Shown: positions 30,642 through 40,183 of the stretch, piece after piece
Position numbering within the stretch: position 1 is the first letter of the stretch
Layout: each line of letters opens with the position of its first letter
Assembly: GCF_000015265.1 (NCBI RefSeq)
Contig: NC_008699.1
Coordinates: forward strand, 1,426,001 to 1,490,000
Reading direction: 5' to 3'
DNA from: Nocardioides sp. JS614
GTDB lineage: Bacteria > Actinomycetota > Actinomycetes > Propionibacteriales > Nocardioidaceae
Length of the DNA: 64,000 nucleotides
Notes under the pieces: generated by a model
The model's database searches: none
The model's input: only the letters and a program-made list of their open reading frames with translations
Told to the model about the DNA's origin: nothing
Translations under genes and position numbers: made by a program

Positions 30642-33224
30642 TCAGGCCTGGGCGTCCCTGGCCTGGGCGGCCAAGGCCCGGGCGACATCCGCGCGGCCCT
30701 CGCGCACGTAGCGCTTCGCGGCCGGGTTCGCCGGGGAGGACTCCAGCCAGGCGTCCACCCGGTCGAGCAGGTCCTGGCTGGCGAGCTGCTTGGGGAAGAT
30801 GAACTCCAGCGCGGTCGAAGCCCGCTGGGTGCCCTTCTCCTCCCACATGGTGTCGGCGGCCTCGAGGTACTTCTCGACGTACGGCGCCAGCACCTCGTCC
30901 TGGCCGAACACCTGGAAGGCGAGCACCACGCTGCGCTGGGTCTCGTTGGCGACGTCGTCGCGGACCATCGCGATCTCCCACGCCTCGGCCTTCGCCTCGG
31001 CGGTGGGCCGCTGCGCCCGGGCGGCGGCGGCGTGCTCCTGCCCGGAGATGGTGTTGTCGCGGGCGAGCTCCTCGGCGATCCGGTCGGCGTCGGCGCGGCC
31101 GTTCTTCGCGAGACCGCTGAGCAGGGTCCACCGGAGGTCGGTGTCGACCGCGAGCCCCTGGAACGTGAGCGTGCCGTCGAGCAGGCCCTCGAGGTCGGCG
31201 ACCGCCGTGTCGCTGTGCGCGGCGCCGGCGTACGCGCGCGCGAACGACAGCTGGTGGTCGCTGCCGGGCTCGGCGTTGTCGAGCAGCTTGCGCAGGCCCT
31301 GCTCCCAGGTCGCCCGCAGGGCGGCGCGGTTCTCCGGGGCCGAGTAGAGCGTGGCGGCCTGGGCGGCGTACGTCGGGATCCGGCTCACGCCGAACGCGTC
31401 GGTCTCGCTGCCGATCCCGCTGAGCACCAGGGCGACGAAGTCGGTCGCGCTCATCTCCGCGTCGCGGGTCATGTCCCACGCCGCGCCCCAGCAGAGCGCG
31501 CGGGCGAGCGAGTCGTCGAGCGTCGCGATGCCACCCACGACGCTCGCCAGGGAGCGCTCGTCGAGGCGGATCTTCGCGTAGGCCAGGTCGCCCTCGTTGA
31601 GCAGCAGCAGGTCCGGCTGGCGCTGGCCGACCAGCTCCGCGACCTCGGTGAGCTCGCCGGCGACGTCCGTCTCCAGGGAGGTACGGCGGACCAGCCGGCC
31701 GTCCGCGGCGTCGTAGAGACCCACGCCGAGCCGGTGGCGGCGCAGCGTCGGCTGCTCGGGCGCCGCGGTCTGCCGGATCGCGAAGGAGCTGTAGTTGCCC
31801 TCGTCGTCGAGCTCGAACTCGGCCGCGAGCGTGTTGACGCCCGAGGTCTGGAGCCACTCCTGGGCCCACGCCTCGAGGTCTCGGCCCGAGGACGCCTCGA
31901 GGGCGGCCAGCAGGTCCTTGAACTCGGTGTTGCCGTACTCGAACTCCTTGAAGTAGGCGCGCACGCCCTCCAGGAAGTTCTCCAGGCCGACCCAGGCGAC
32001 CAGCTGCTTGAGCACCGAGGCGCCCTTGGCGTAGGTGATGCCGTCGAAGTTGACTTCGACGGCGCGCAGGTCGACGTTGTCGGCGGCGATCGGGTGCGTG
32101 CTGGGCAGCTGGTCCTGGCGGTAGGCCCAGTTCTTGCGGGCGTTGGTGAAGCCCGTCCAGACCTCGGTGAACTCCGTGGCCTCGACCGCGGCGTGGTAGC
32201 ACGCCCACTCGGCGAACGACTCGTTGAGCCAGAGGTCGTCCCACCACTTCATCGTCACGAGGTCGCCGAACCACATGTGCGCCATCTCGTGCAAGATGAC
32301 CTCGACCCGGAACTCGTAGAACGCGCGGTCCTGGCGGCTGCGGGGGAGGTACTCGTCGCGCAGCGTCACGCACCCGGCGTTCTCCATCGCGCCCATGTTG
32401 TACTCCGGCACGTAGAGCTGGTCGTACTTGCCGAACGGGTAGGGGTAGTCGAAGGCGTCCTCGAAGTAGCCGAACCCCTGCTCGGTGATCTTCACGAGCT
32501 CCTCGACGTCGAGGTGCTCGACGAGCGACTGGCGGCAGTAGTGGCCCAGCGGGATGTCGCCGTGCCTGCCCTTGTAGACGTGCTGCACCTCGTGGTACTC
32601 GCCCGCGACGATCGCGGTGACGTACGTCGAGAGCGGCTTGGTCGGCGCGAAGCGCCACACAAGGGGGGCTCCGCCCACAAGGGGGGCTCCGCCCCCCTTG
32701 GACCCCCCGTCCAGGACCTCGGGTTCAGGGGTGGGGGAGTTGGAGATGACCTTCCAGCCCTCCGGCGCCGTCACCGTGAACTGGAACGGCGCCTTGAGGT
32801 CGGGCTGCTCGAAGGTCGTGTACACGCGCCGGGCGTCGGGGACCTCGAACTGGGAGTAGGTGTAGACCCGGTCGTCGGCGGGGTCGACGAAGCGGTGCAG
32901 GCCCTCACCGGTGCGGGAGTAGGTGCAGTCGGCGCGCACGACCAGCTCGTTCTCGGCCGCGAGGCCGGTCAAGGTGATCCGGCTGTCGGCGTACGCCGTG
33001 GCCGGGTCGACCTGCTCGCCGTTCAGGGTGATCTCGTGGACGGTCGCGTCCACGAGGTCGGCGAACGTCTCGGCACCGGGCTCGGTGCAGGTGAATCGGA
33101 TCGTGGTGGTCGAGCCGAAGGTCGCGTCACCGGTCGTGAGGTCCAGGTCGATGGCGTACGAGGTGACGTCCAGGAGCGCGGCGCGGGTCGCGGCCTCGTC
33201 CCGGGTGAGGTTGGTTCCAGGCAT
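30642..33224 (-). CDS. pepN: Aminopeptidase N (M1 family)
   Basis: The 860-residue zinc aminopeptidase removes N-terminal residues from peptides. GAMEN is at about 276 and HEMAHMWFGD at about 311, with the downstream Glu in WLNESFAEW; the C-terminal helical ERAP1-like domain is complete. The start is ATG 33224 (MPGTNLTRDEAATRAAL), with CAGGAT 7 nt upstream. Between SPTPEPEVLD and WRFAPTKPL near residue 180 lies an unusual insert with GGAPLV twice, encoded by a palindromic DNA repeat (32660-32700); relatives normally lack it. Confidence 0.95.
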   Translation of the reverse strand: MPGTNLTRDEAATRAALLDVTSYAIDLDLTTGDATFGSTTTIRFTCTEPGAETFADLVDATVHEITLNGEQVDPATAYADSRITLTGLAAENELVVRADCTYSRTGEGLHRFVDPADDRVYTYSQFEVPDARRVYTTFEQPDLKAPFQFTVTAPEGWKVISNSPTPEPEVLDGGSKGGGAPLVGGAPLVWRFAPTKPLSTYVTAIVAGEYHEVQHVYKGRHGDIPLGHYCRQSLVEHLDVEELVKITEQGFGYFEDAFDYPYPFGKYDQLYVPEYNMGAMENAGCVTLRDEYLPRSRQDRAFYEFRVEVILHEMAHMWFGDLVTMKWWDDLWLNESFAEWACYHAAVEATEFTEVWTGFTNARKNWAYRQDQLPSTHPIAADNVDLRAVEVNFDGITYAKGASVLKQLVAWVGLENFLEGVRAYFKEFEYGNTEFKDLLAALEASSGRDLEAWAQEWLQTSGVNTLAAEFELDDEGNYSSFAIRQTAAPEQPTLRRHRLGVGLYDAADGRLVRRTSLETDVAGELTEVAELVGQRQPDLLLLNEGDLAYAKIRLDERSLASVVGGIATLDDSLARALCWGAAWDMTRDAEMSATDFVALVLSGIGSETDAFGVSRIPTYAAQAATLYSAPENRAALRATWEQGLRKLLDNAEPGSDHQLSFARAYAGAAHSDTAVADLEGLLDGTLTFQGLAVDTDLRWTLLSGLAKNGRADADRIAEELARDNTISGQEHAAAARAQRPTAEAKAEAWEIAMVRDDVANETQRSVVLAFQVFGQDEVLAPYVEKYLEAADTMWEEKGTQRASTALEFIFPKQLASQDLLDRVDAWLESSPANPAAKRYVREGRADVARALAAQARDAQA
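32660..32700. repeat. Palindromic GC-rich repeat inserted in pepN
   Basis: An 18-bp unit beginning caaggggggctccgccc is present at 32660-32677 and again from 32678. The second copy closes a perfect stem, caaggggggc (32678-32687) with gccccccttg (32691-32700), around a 3-nt loop. The insertion keeps the pepN frame and adds Gly/Ala/Pro residues. It resembles REP-type palindromes usually found between genes. Confidence 0.8.
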
Positions 33225-33288
33225 GCGACGCATCCTGCCACCCGGGCCGGGGTCACCGGAAAGGGAGATGCATCGGCATGATGAGCCC

Positions 33289-34419
33289 GTGAGCGAGCCG
33301 GGTCGGACACGCGAGGTCGCCGTGCTCTTCCTCCGGTTGGGCACGATCGCCTTCGGCGGCCCCGTCGCGCACACCGCGATGATGCGCGAGGAGCTCGTCC
33401 GCCGCCGCGGCTGGGTCACCGACGAGCGGTTCGTGGACCTGATGGGCGCCACGAACCTGATCCCGGGGCCGAACTCCACCGAGCTCGCCATCCACCTCGG
33501 CTTCGACCGGGCCCGTTGGCGCGGCCTGCTGCTCGCCGGTGTGTGCTTCATCCTCCCCGCGGCGCTGATCGTCACCGCGCTCGCCTGGGCCTACGTCGAG
33601 TACGGCGACACCCCGTCGGCCGAGTGGCTGCTCTACGGCGTGGTGCCGGCGGTCCTGGCGATCGTCGCCTGGGCCCTGGTGGCGCTGCTGCGGACGGTCG
33701 TGAAGACCGTGTGGCTCGGGTTGCTCGCGCTCGCCGGCCTGGCGGCGTACTTCCTCGGCGTCCACGAGCTGGTGGTGCTCTTCGGTGGCGCCGCGGTCGC
33801 CGGCCTGGCCCGCGTCGCGAGCCGCGCCGGAGGCTCGCGCCACGGGCTGCTGGCACCGCTCGCGGTGCTGTTCCCCGACCCCACCGGCGGCCAGCTCGCC
33901 CAGCTGTTCCTGACCATGCTCAAGATCGGCGCGGTGCTCTACCGCAGCGGCTACGTGCTGCTGGCGTTCCTCCAGGGCGACCTGGTCGACCGGCTGGGGT
34001 GGGTGACCCAGCAGCAGCTGCTCGACGCCGTGTCGATCGGCCAGGTCACGCCGGGTCCGGTGTTCACGACCGCGACGTTCCTCGGCTACCTCGTGGCCGG
34101 GCTGCCGGGAGCGTTCCTCGCGACGGTCGGGATCTTCCTGCCGTCCTTCGTCTTCGTCGGGCTGCTGACCCGGATCACCGACCGGCTCCGGTCCTCGCCG
34201 TGGACCTCGACGATGCTCGACGGGCTCAACGCGACCGCCCTCGCCCTGATGGCCGGCGTCTCGTGGGAGCTGGGCCGGGCGGCCCTCGTCGACGGCTGGA
34301 CGGTCGGGATCTTCGCGGTCACCCTCCTGCTGATGTGGCGGACCGAGCTCAACAGCGCCTGGTACGTCGCCGGGGGCGCGACCGCGGGAATAGTCCTCGG
34401 CCTGATCGGTTGGAACTGA
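33289..34419 (+). CDS. chrA: Chromate transporter ChrA
   Basis: The 376-residue long-chain CHR-family protein exports chromate or a related anion. It has two homologous CHR domains: FLRLGTIAFGGPVAHTAMMR with LIPGPNSTELAIHLG in the first half, and FLTMLKIGAVLYRSGYVLLA with VTPGPVFTTATFLGYLVAG in the second. There are about ten to eleven membrane segments. I chose GTG 33289 (MSEPGRTREVA-); ATG 33268 has AAGGGAG abutting it with no spacer. Confidence 0.9.
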   Translation: MSEPGRTREVAVLFLRLGTIAFGGPVAHTAMMREELVRRRGWVTDERFVDLMGATNLIPGPNSTELAIHLGFDRARWRGLLLAGVCFILPAALIVTALAWAYVEYGDTPSAEWLLYGVVPAVLAIVAWALVALLRTVVKTVWLGLLALAGLAAYFLGVHELVVLFGGAAVAGLARVASRAGGSRHGLLAPLAVLFPDPTGGQLAQLFLTMLKIGAVLYRSGYVLLAFLQGDLVDRLGWVTQQQLLDAVSIGQVTPGPVFTTATFLGYLVAGLPGAFLATVGIFLPSFVFVGLLTRITDRLRSSPWTSTMLDGLNATALALMAGVSWELGRAALVDGWTVGIFAVTLLLMWRTELNSAWYVAGGATAGIVLGLIGWN

Positions 34420-34420
34420 C

Positions 34421-35047
34421 ATGACCTCCGACACGACCACCGGCACCCGTTCCCGGGCGGACTTCTGGTTCGACCCGGCCTGTCCGTTCGCCTGGATCAC
34501 CTCCCGGTGGATCCTCGAGGTCGAGAAGGTCCGGGACATCGACGTGACCTGGCACATCATGAGCCTGGCCTACCTCAACCAGGACAAGGACATCTCCGAC
34601 GAGTACCGCGAGTTCCTGGCCACCGCCTGGGAGCCGGTGCGCGTGCTGATGGCCGCGGAGCAGAAGTACGGCAAGGACGTCCTGCTGCCGCTGTACACCG
34701 CGATGGGCACCCGGATCCACATCGGGAAGCAGGACCGGGACCGCGCGATGATCGAGGCGGCCCTCGCGGACGCCGGTCTCGACCTGGCGCTCGCCGACGC
34801 GATGGACGACTCGTCGTACGACGAGGCGATCGCGCGCTCCCACCACCTCGGCATGGACCAGGTCGGCAACGAGGTCGGCACCCCCACGATCGCGTTCGAG
34901 GGTCACGCGTTCTTCGGGCCGGTGCTCAGCAAGACCCCACGCGGTGAGGATGCCGGCCGGATGTGGGACGCGTTCGTCACGCTCTCGGCCTTCGAGGACT
35001 TCTACGAGCTCAAGCGCAGCCGCACCAAGGACCTCGACTTCACCTGA
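34421..35047 (+). CDS. Mycothiol-dependent nitroreductase-like (Rv2466c family) DsbA-fold protein
   Basis: The 208-residue protein matches the Rv2466c family: DFWFDPACPFAWITSRWILE near residue 14, KYGKDVLLPLYTAMGTRIH, and GNEVGTPTIAFEGHAFFGPV with the cis-Pro, then VLSKTPRGEDAGRMWDAF. Rv2466c, as I recall it, has CPWC; here the second cysteine is Ala (CPFA), so only one active-site thiol remains. It may act as a mycothiol-linked monothiol enzyme. The start ATG 34421 overlaps the end of chrA closely (one base between). Confidence 0.88.
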   Translation: MTSDTTTGTRSRADFWFDPACPFAWITSRWILEVEKVRDIDVTWHIMSLAYLNQDKDISDEYREFLATAWEPVRVLMAAEQKYGKDVLLPLYTAMGTRIHIGKQDRDRAMIEAALADAGLDLALADAMDDSSYDEAIARSHHLGMDQVGNEVGTPTIAFEGHAFFGPVLSKTPRGEDAGRMWDAFVTLSAFEDFYELKRSRTKDLDFT

Positions 35048-35070
35048 GCGGCGCCCCTAGCCTCGGGGAC

Positions 35071-35625
35071 ATGACCACGCACCACACACCGCAGGCCAGC
35101 TGGGGTGACGACGTCCGGGTGCTCGCGCGGGCGCTCGACCAGGCCGGGGACGTGCTCGACCAGGTGCACCGGGACGTCCTCGACAGACCGACGCCGTGCG
35201 CGGACTGGGACGTCGCAGCCCTTGCCGACCACTTGGTCGCGACGCCGCCCAACTTCCTCGCCATGGCGCACGGCGAGCAGCCCGACTGGTCGGCGCCGCC
35301 GCACGTCACCGAGGAGTGGGGCCCGGCGTTCCGGGTGGCCGGCGACGACCTGATCCACTGGTGGCACGAGCACGGCGGCGAGACGGAGTCGACCGCCGAC
35401 ATGGCGACCTCAGAGCTCGCGGTGCACACCTGGGACCTGGCGCGGGCGATCGGCTTCCCCGTCGAGCGCCTCGACCCGCAGGTCGCGACCCGGGCGCTGG
35501 AGTTCCTGCGGTCCGGCCTGACGCCGGACAACAGAGGCGGGGTGTTCGGTCCCGAGCAGCAGGCCGCCGCCGACGCCGGACCCTACGTGCGGCTCGCCGC
35601 GTTCGCGGGGCGCTCGACCGGGTGA
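35071..35625 (+). CDS. TIGR03086/maleylpyruvate isomerase N-terminal domain protein
   Basis: The 184-residue protein has the DinB/MDMPI fold: DRPTPCADWDVAALADHLVA (a metal-binding His is in DHLV), HEHGGETESTADMATSELAV, and HTWDLARAIGFP with further His/Asp ligands. These are mycothiol-related or general metal-binding proteins; the substrate is unknown. ATG 35071 has TAGCCT (35058-35063) 7 nt upstream, indicating leaderless transcription separate from the preceding gene. Confidence 0.85.
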   Translation: MTTHHTPQASWGDDVRVLARALDQAGDVLDQVHRDVLDRPTPCADWDVAALADHLVATPPNFLAMAHGEQPDWSAPPHVTEEWGPAFRVAGDDLIHWWHEHGGETESTADMATSELAVHTWDLARAIGFPVERLDPQVATRALEFLRSGLTPDNRGGVFGPEQQAAADAGPYVRLAAFAGRSTG

Positions 35626-35654
35626 CCCGGGCCTGGTCGGCTCAGCCTCGAGGC

Positions 35655-36344
35655 TCAGGTGCCGGCGCCGCCGGCCGCCGCCGCGGCGGCCGTCGTCGCT
35701 GCCACCGCGGTGATGGCCGCCGTCGAGGCGGTGATCGCGTCGCGGACGGCCTTGGCGGCCCAGTCACCCTTCGCGACCTGCTTCGCCCGCTTGCGCACCT
35801 GCCCGGCCGAGAGGCCCTCGTGGTCGACGACCTGGTGCGGCTTGTCGATGGCCGAAAGCAGCGCGACCAGCGCGCCGGTGCGCTCGTCGGGCTCGACGCC
35901 CTGGACGAGGACGGCGGTCAGCTGCCGGCGGACCTCCTGCTCCCGGCTGGAGTCCACGGCGGGCCAGCGGGTGCGCGGGAACAGGCCCAGCACCCGGTCG
36001 TCGTGCCGCTCGAGGATGCCGCGCGCGCCGAGCCGCTCGGCGAGCGCTTCCCGCGTGCCCTTCCCGAGCCGGTCCACGAGGTCGTGGGCGGTGCGCGGCT
36101 TGGCCGCCACGACGTCGTACGCCGTGCGCAGCACTGCGTCCTGCGGAGCCGCACCCGGCAGGGCGCGGACCTTGGCCGAGTGCCACACGCCGGTCTGCTC
36201 CTCGACCTCCACCGCCCCGGCGGACGCCAGCTCCACGAGGAGCGCTCCGCCGAGCACGGCCTGGGGGTAGGAGGTCAGCGTGAGCTTCCCGCTCTCGTCG
36301 TCGAGCAGCAACAGGAGCAGGTCCTCCGCGATCAGGGTCTCCAC
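35655..36344 (-). CDS. GOLPH3/VPS74-like (GPP34) protein
   Basis: The 229-residue protein has the GPP34 fold, found in eukaryotic Golgi proteins that bind PtdIns4P and in actinobacteria in unknown roles. The segments [20 protein letters not shown], then [18 protein letters not shown] and [20 protein letters not shown] match. A low-complexity Ala/Thr tail ends the protein. The start is GTG 36344; TACCGT lies 6 nt upstream on the minus strand (36351-36356). It diverges from metG. Confidence 0.85.
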   Translation of the reverse strand: METLIAEDLLLLLLDDESGKLTLTSYPQAVLGGALLVELASAGAVEVEEQTGVWHSAKVRALPGAAPQDAVLRTAYDVVAAKPRTAHDLVDRLGKGTREALAERLGARGILERHDDRVLGLFPRTRWPAVDSSREQEVRRQLTAVLVQGVEPDERTGALVALLSAIDKPHQVVDHEGLSAGQVRKRAKQVAKGDWAAKAVRDAITASTAAITAVAATTAAAAAAGGAGT

Positions 36345-36406
36345 GATCTGACGGTAGCGCGACGCCGCGGGAAACCCGCTGGCCGGCGATCCCTAGGATT
36401 GACCCC
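36345..36406. promoter_or_regulatory. Divergent promoter region GPP34/metG
   Basis: The 62-bp gap has TACCGT (minus strand, 36351-36356) 6 nt from the GPP34 GTG and TAGGAT (plus strand, 36394-36399) 7 nt from the metG ATG, so both genes appear leaderless. Confidence 0.5.
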
Positions 36407-38194
36407 ATGAGTCGCGTCCTGTCCGCCGTCGCCTGGCCGTACGCCAACGGCCCGCGCCACATCGGCCACGTCGCCGGTTTCGGCGTGCCCTCCGACGTCT
36501 TCAGCCGGTACATGCGGATGGCGGGCCACGACGTGCTCATGGTCTCCGGCTCCGACGAGCACGGGACACCGATCCTGATCGCGGCCGACGAGGCCGGGCT
36601 CTCGCCGCAGGAGCTGGCCGATCGCAACCACCGGATCATCGCCGAGGACCTGGCCTCGCTCGGCCTGACCTACGACCTCTACACGCGCACCACCACCCGC
36701 AACCACCACGCGGTCGTGCAGGAGCTGTTCCTCGGCGTCTACGAGAACGGGTACTTCGTCGAGCAGACGACGTACGGCGCCATCTCGCCCTCGACCGGGC
36801 GCACCCTGCCCGACCGCTACATCGAGGGCACCTGCCCGATCTGCGGGTACGACGGCGCGCGCGGCGACCAGTGCGACAACTGCGGCAACCAGCTGGACCC
36901 GCACGACCTGATCGACCCGCGCTCGAAGATCAACGGCGAGACGCCGGAGTTCATCGAGACCCAGCACTTCTTCCTCGACCTGCCCGCGCTGGCCGAGGCG
37001 CTGGGGGAGTGGCTCGACGGGCGCGAGGCGACGGGGCTCTGGCGGCCGAACGTGATCCGGTTCAGCCAGAACATCCTCAAGGAGATCCGGCCGCGAGCGA
37101 TGACCCGCGACATCGACTGGGGCATCGCCGTACCCCTCGACGGCTGGCGGGAGAACCCGACCAAGAGGCTCTACGTCTGGTTCGACGCGGTGATCGGCTA
37201 CCTGTCGGCGTCCATCGAGTGGGCCCGCCGTCTCGACGAGCCCGACCGCTGGCGCGACTGGTGGAACGACCCGGACGCCCTGTCGTACTACTTCATGGGC
37301 AAGGACAACATCACCTTCCACAGCCAGATCTGGCCGGCCGAGCTGCTGGCCTACTCCGGCAAGGGCGCGAAGGGCGGCACGCCGCGACAGTACGGCGAGC
37401 TGAACCTGCCCACCGAGGTCGTCTCCTCGGAGTTCCTCACGATGGAGGGGCGCAAGTTCTCCTCCTCCAAACGGGTCGTGATCTACGTGCGCGACCTGCT
37501 CAGCCGGTACCAGCCGGACGCGTTCCGCTACTTCGTCGCGGCCGCCGGGCCGGAGAACCAGGACTCCGATTTCACCTGGTCGGAGTTCGTGCGTCGCACC
37601 AACGACGAGCTGGTCGCCGGCTGGGGCAACCTGGTCAACCGCACCGCGAACCTGATCGCGAAGAACTTCGGGGAGATCCCGAAGGCCGGCGAGCTCACCG
37701 CAGCGGACCAGGCTCTCCTGGACTCCGTGGCCTCGGCGTTCGGCGTCGTCGGCGACCTCATCGGCCGGCACCGGCAGAAGCAGGCGATCGGCGAGGCGAT
37801 GCGGGCCGTGGCCGAGGTCAACAAGTACGTCTCCGACACCGAGCCGTGGAAGATCAAGGACGACCCCGACCGGCTCGGCACGATCCTGCACGTCGTCGCC
37901 CAGTGTGTGGCCGACCTCAACCTGATCCTCTCGCCGTTCCTGCCGTTCGCCGCGAACGAGGTGGACCGGGCGCTGGGCGGCTCGGGCGAGATCGCCCCGA
38001 TGCCGCGCCTGGAGGAGGTCGACGACCTCGACGGCGGCGCGCCGTACCCGATCATCACCGGGGAGTACTCCGGCTTCCCCGCCTGGGAGCGGCGCCCGAT
38101 CGTGCCCGGCACCCCGGTCTCGAAGCCCACGCCGATCTTCACCAAGCTCGACCCGTCGATCGTCGACGAGGAGCTCGCCCGGCTGGAGAGCTGA
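36407..38194 (+). CDS. metG: Methionine-tRNA ligase
   Basis: The 595-residue class I synthetase charges tRNA-Met. The HIGH motif is RHIGH near 18, the KMSKS equivalent is KFSSSK near 348, and a zinc knuckle is present as [20 protein letters not shown] near 145. The anticodon-binding domain follows ([20 protein letters not shown]). It ends near residue 595 without the C-terminal tRNA-binding extension seen in some bacteria. ATG 36407 is preceded by TAGGAT and 7 nt. Confidence 0.97.
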   Translation: MSRVLSAVAWPYANGPRHIGHVAGFGVPSDVFSRYMRMAGHDVLMVSGSDEHGTPILIAADEAGLSPQELADRNHRIIAEDLASLGLTYDLYTRTTTRNHHAVVQELFLGVYENGYFVEQTTYGAISPSTGRTLPDRYIEGTCPICGYDGARGDQCDNCGNQLDPHDLIDPRSKINGETPEFIETQHFFLDLPALAEALGEWLDGREATGLWRPNVIRFSQNILKEIRPRAMTRDIDWGIAVPLDGWRENPTKRLYVWFDAVIGYLSASIEWARRLDEPDRWRDWWNDPDALSYYFMGKDNITFHSQIWPAELLAYSGKGAKGGTPRQYGELNLPTEVVSSEFLTMEGRKFSSSKRVVIYVRDLLSRYQPDAFRYFVAAAGPENQDSDFTWSEFVRRTNDELVAGWGNLVNRTANLIAKNFGEIPKAGELTAADQALLDSVASAFGVVGDLIGRHRQKQAIGEAMRAVAEVNKYVSDTEPWKIKDDPDRLGTILHVVAQCVADLNLILSPFLPFAANEVDRALGGSGEIAPMPRLEEVDDLDGGAPYPIITGEYSGFPAWERRPIVPGTPVSKPTPIFTKLDPSIVDEELARLES

Positions 38195-38252
38195 GGGGCG
38201 ACACGCCGGCGGGGTTCGGCTGCCAGGTGACGCCTCGGACCGGTCGCGTGCC

Positions 38253-38678
38253 TCAGTCGTCGCGCACCCGACCGCGCAGCGACTTCGTCCGGCCGCGCTG
38301 CTTCTTGGCCTCCAGCCGGCGCTGCTGGGAGCCACGGGTCGGCTTGGTCGGTCGGCGGGGTGGCGGCGGGGGCGCGAGTGCCTCGCGCAGCCGTTCCGCG
38401 AGCCGCTCCCGGGCGGCGACCCGGTTGCGGTGCTGGGAGCGGTGCTCGCTGGCGACCACCCGCACGGGCGAGCCGAGCCGGCCGACGACACGAGCCCGCT
38501 GGGCGTCGTCGAGGACAGTCGAGACGGCCGCGTCGTACTCCAGCTCGACCCGGCTGTCGGTGGTGTTCACCGACTGCCCGCCGGGGCCCGGCGAGCGGGA
38601 GAAGCGCTCCACCAGCTCGCCCTCCGGGACCACCAGCCCGGCAGGCAGACCGGGCCCGGGCGGGACGACGAGGTCCAT
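38253..38678 (-). CDS. arfB: Peptidyl-tRNA hydrolase ArfB (ribosome rescue)
   Basis: The 141-residue protein rescues ribosomes stalled on non-stop mRNAs by hydrolysing peptidyl-tRNA. The catalytic GGQ is in SRSPGPGGQSVNTTDSRVEL near 35, and the tail is strongly basic (RRPTKPTRGSQQRRLEAKKQ), the part known to enter the mRNA channel. I used ATG 38678 (MDLVVPPGPG); an upstream open frame continues without homology. It lies 8 nt after the CoA-binding gene on the same strand, so the two form an operon. Confidence 0.92.
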   Translation of the reverse strand: MDLVVPPGPGLPAGLVVPEGELVERFSRSPGPGGQSVNTTDSRVELEYDAAVSTVLDDAQRARVVGRLGSPVRVVASEHRSQHRNRVAARERLAERLREALAPPPPPRRPTKPTRGSQQRRLEAKKQRGRTKSLRGRVRDD

Positions 38679-38686
38679 CCCCGGGA

Positions 38687-39097
38687 TCAGCGTCGCTTGC
38701 GCCACTCGATGGCGGGACAGGTGTCCATCACCATCGGCACGCCGGCCTGCGTGGTCCGCGCGAACGCGTCCTCGTCGATGACGCCGAGCTGGAACCACAC
38801 GCCCTTCGCGCCGATCGCCACGGCCTGGTCCGCGAACTCCCCGGCTGCCTCGGAGCGGCGGAAGACGTCCACCACGTCGACCGGGAACGGGATGTCGGCC
38901 AGGCTCGCGTAGCCCTGCTCGCCCAGCACCGTCGGGGCGGCGGGGTGTACCGGCACGATCCGCTTGCCGTGCTGCTGGAGCAGGGCGGCGATGGAGTACG
39001 CCGTGCGGCTCGGGTCGCCCGAGAGGCCCACCACCGCCCAGGTCTCGCAGTCGTCGAGCATGAACCGGACCCGCTCCGGGTCCTGCCAGTCCGCCAT
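38687..39097 (-). CDS. CoA-binding (YccU-like) protein
   Basis: The 136-residue Rossmann-fold protein belongs to the CoA-binding family: WAVVGLSGDPSRTAYSIAAL with a nucleotide loop, VPVHPAAPTVLGEQGYASLA, VDVVDVFRRSEAAGEFADQA, GAKGVWFQLGVIDEDAF and VVMDTCPAIEW-type sequence (here MVMDTCPAIEW). Function is unknown; E. coli YccU is the usual comparison. ATG 39097 has TAGGCT 6 nt upstream on the minus strand (39104-39109), indicating leaderless transcription. Confidence 0.9.
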   Translation of the reverse strand: MADWQDPERVRFMLDDCETWAVVGLSGDPSRTAYSIAALLQQHGKRIVPVHPAAPTVLGEQGYASLADIPFPVDVVDVFRRSEAAGEFADQAVAIGAKGVWFQLGVIDEDAFARTTQAGVPMVMDTCPAIEWRKRR

Positions 39098-39245
39098 GGT
39101 CGCAGCCTAGTCGGGAGGGAAATCGCAGGATTCGATCAGACTTCTGGGTTTCTGGTCACGGCCGTCTCGCGGAGGAGTTAACGTGGCGCGATCTCGCGCT
39201 ACCGAGTGGTAGCGCCACCTGAGTTGCTCGGGAGGGAGCACTTTC

Positions 39246-40073
39246 ATGAACCTTCGCACCATCACCGCACGCGCCGCCGGCGCGGGCGCCGTCACCGCCC
39301 TGATCGCGGGCGGCCTGGTCGCCGCCACCAGCACCACCGCCGACGCCGCCGAGGTCACCGGCAGCTATGCCTGCACGGCGCTGGGCTCCCCCGTGGGAAG
39401 CTTCCCGCTGTCGGTCTCGGTGCCGCTGCTCCCGCCGAGCGCGCCCGCGGGCATGACCATCACCCCGCTGCTCGGCGTGGAGGCCCACCTCGTCGTTCCC
39501 TCGGTGCTCCTGCAGGCCGCCGGGATCGACGGTGGCACCGTTGACGACTTCGGGATGACCCTCGGCTCGGAGACCATCGGGGCTCCCCTCACCGTGACCG
39601 ACATCGCCGACAACGGCGACGGGACCTCGACGGTCAACGCTACGGGCATCAACGAGACGTTCACGACGCCCAGGGCCGGGACCTACGACGTCAAGCTGCC
39701 CACGGCGTTCACGTTCTCCAGCACCTCCCAGGGGAACCCGAGCGTGCCGGTCGCGTGCTCGACCGCCGACCCGGCGACCCTCGGCACCGTCGCGCTGTCG
39801 AAGCAGGCCAGCGAGATGACGGTGAAGGCCGTCAAGCGGCACCGGGTCATCGTGACCGTGACGAACGAGTACAGCACGCCGTCCGGCAAGGTCGTGGCCA
39901 AGGTCGGCAAGAAGGCCTTCTCCGAGAAGCTCGACAGCAATGGCAAGACCGTCTTCACCTTCCCGAAGGCACTGAAGGGCAAGAAGGCCGTCTTCAGCTA
40001 CAAGGGTGACGGGTTCACCGCTGGCGACAGCAAGGACGCGCTCGGCAAGCCGATCTCGGTCATCATCAAGTGA
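39246..40073 (+). CDS. Secreted protein with C-terminal Ig-like domain
   Basis: The 275-residue product has a signal peptide (MNLRTITARAAGAGAVTALI, cleavage probably after TTADA), a beta-rich domain of about 150 residues with paired cysteines (SYACTALG and PVACSTAD), and a C-terminal bacterial Ig-like domain (TVKAVKRHRVIVTVTNEYST, then GKVVAKVGKKAF and KKAVFSYKGDGFTAGDSKD). It is probably a surface or envelope-associated protein; ligand unknown. GGGAGGGAG precedes the ATG. A 17-bp perfect hairpin (40098-40137) follows. Confidence 0.8.
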   Translation: MNLRTITARAAGAGAVTALIAGGLVAATSTTADAAEVTGSYACTALGSPVGSFPLSVSVPLLPPSAPAGMTITPLLGVEAHLVVPSVLLQAAGIDGGTVDDFGMTLGSETIGAPLTVTDIADNGDGTSTVNATGINETFTTPRAGTYDVKLPTAFTFSSTSQGNPSVPVACSTADPATLGTVALSKQASEMTVKAVKRHRVIVTVTNEYSTPSGKVVAKVGKKAFSEKLDSNGKTVFTFPKALKGKKAVFSYKGDGFTAGDSKDALGKPISVIIK

Positions 40074-40097
40074 CGGCCCGGCACTAGCGCCGAACCG

Positions 40098-40137
40098 GCG
40101 AACGCCCGGCCGGGTTCTGCCCCGGCCGGGCGTTCGC
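40098..40137 (+). terminator. Strong hairpin terminator
   Basis: Perfect 17-bp arms gcgaacgcccggccggg (40098-40114) and its complement (40121-40137) flank a 6-nt loop. It lies 25 bases after the Ig-like protein gene and before the leaderless acyl-CoA dehydrogenase. Confidence 0.85.
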
Positions 40138-40183
40138 GCGCCCGGCCGCGAACAGTCGCTGACCCGCGGATAGAGTCCGACAC

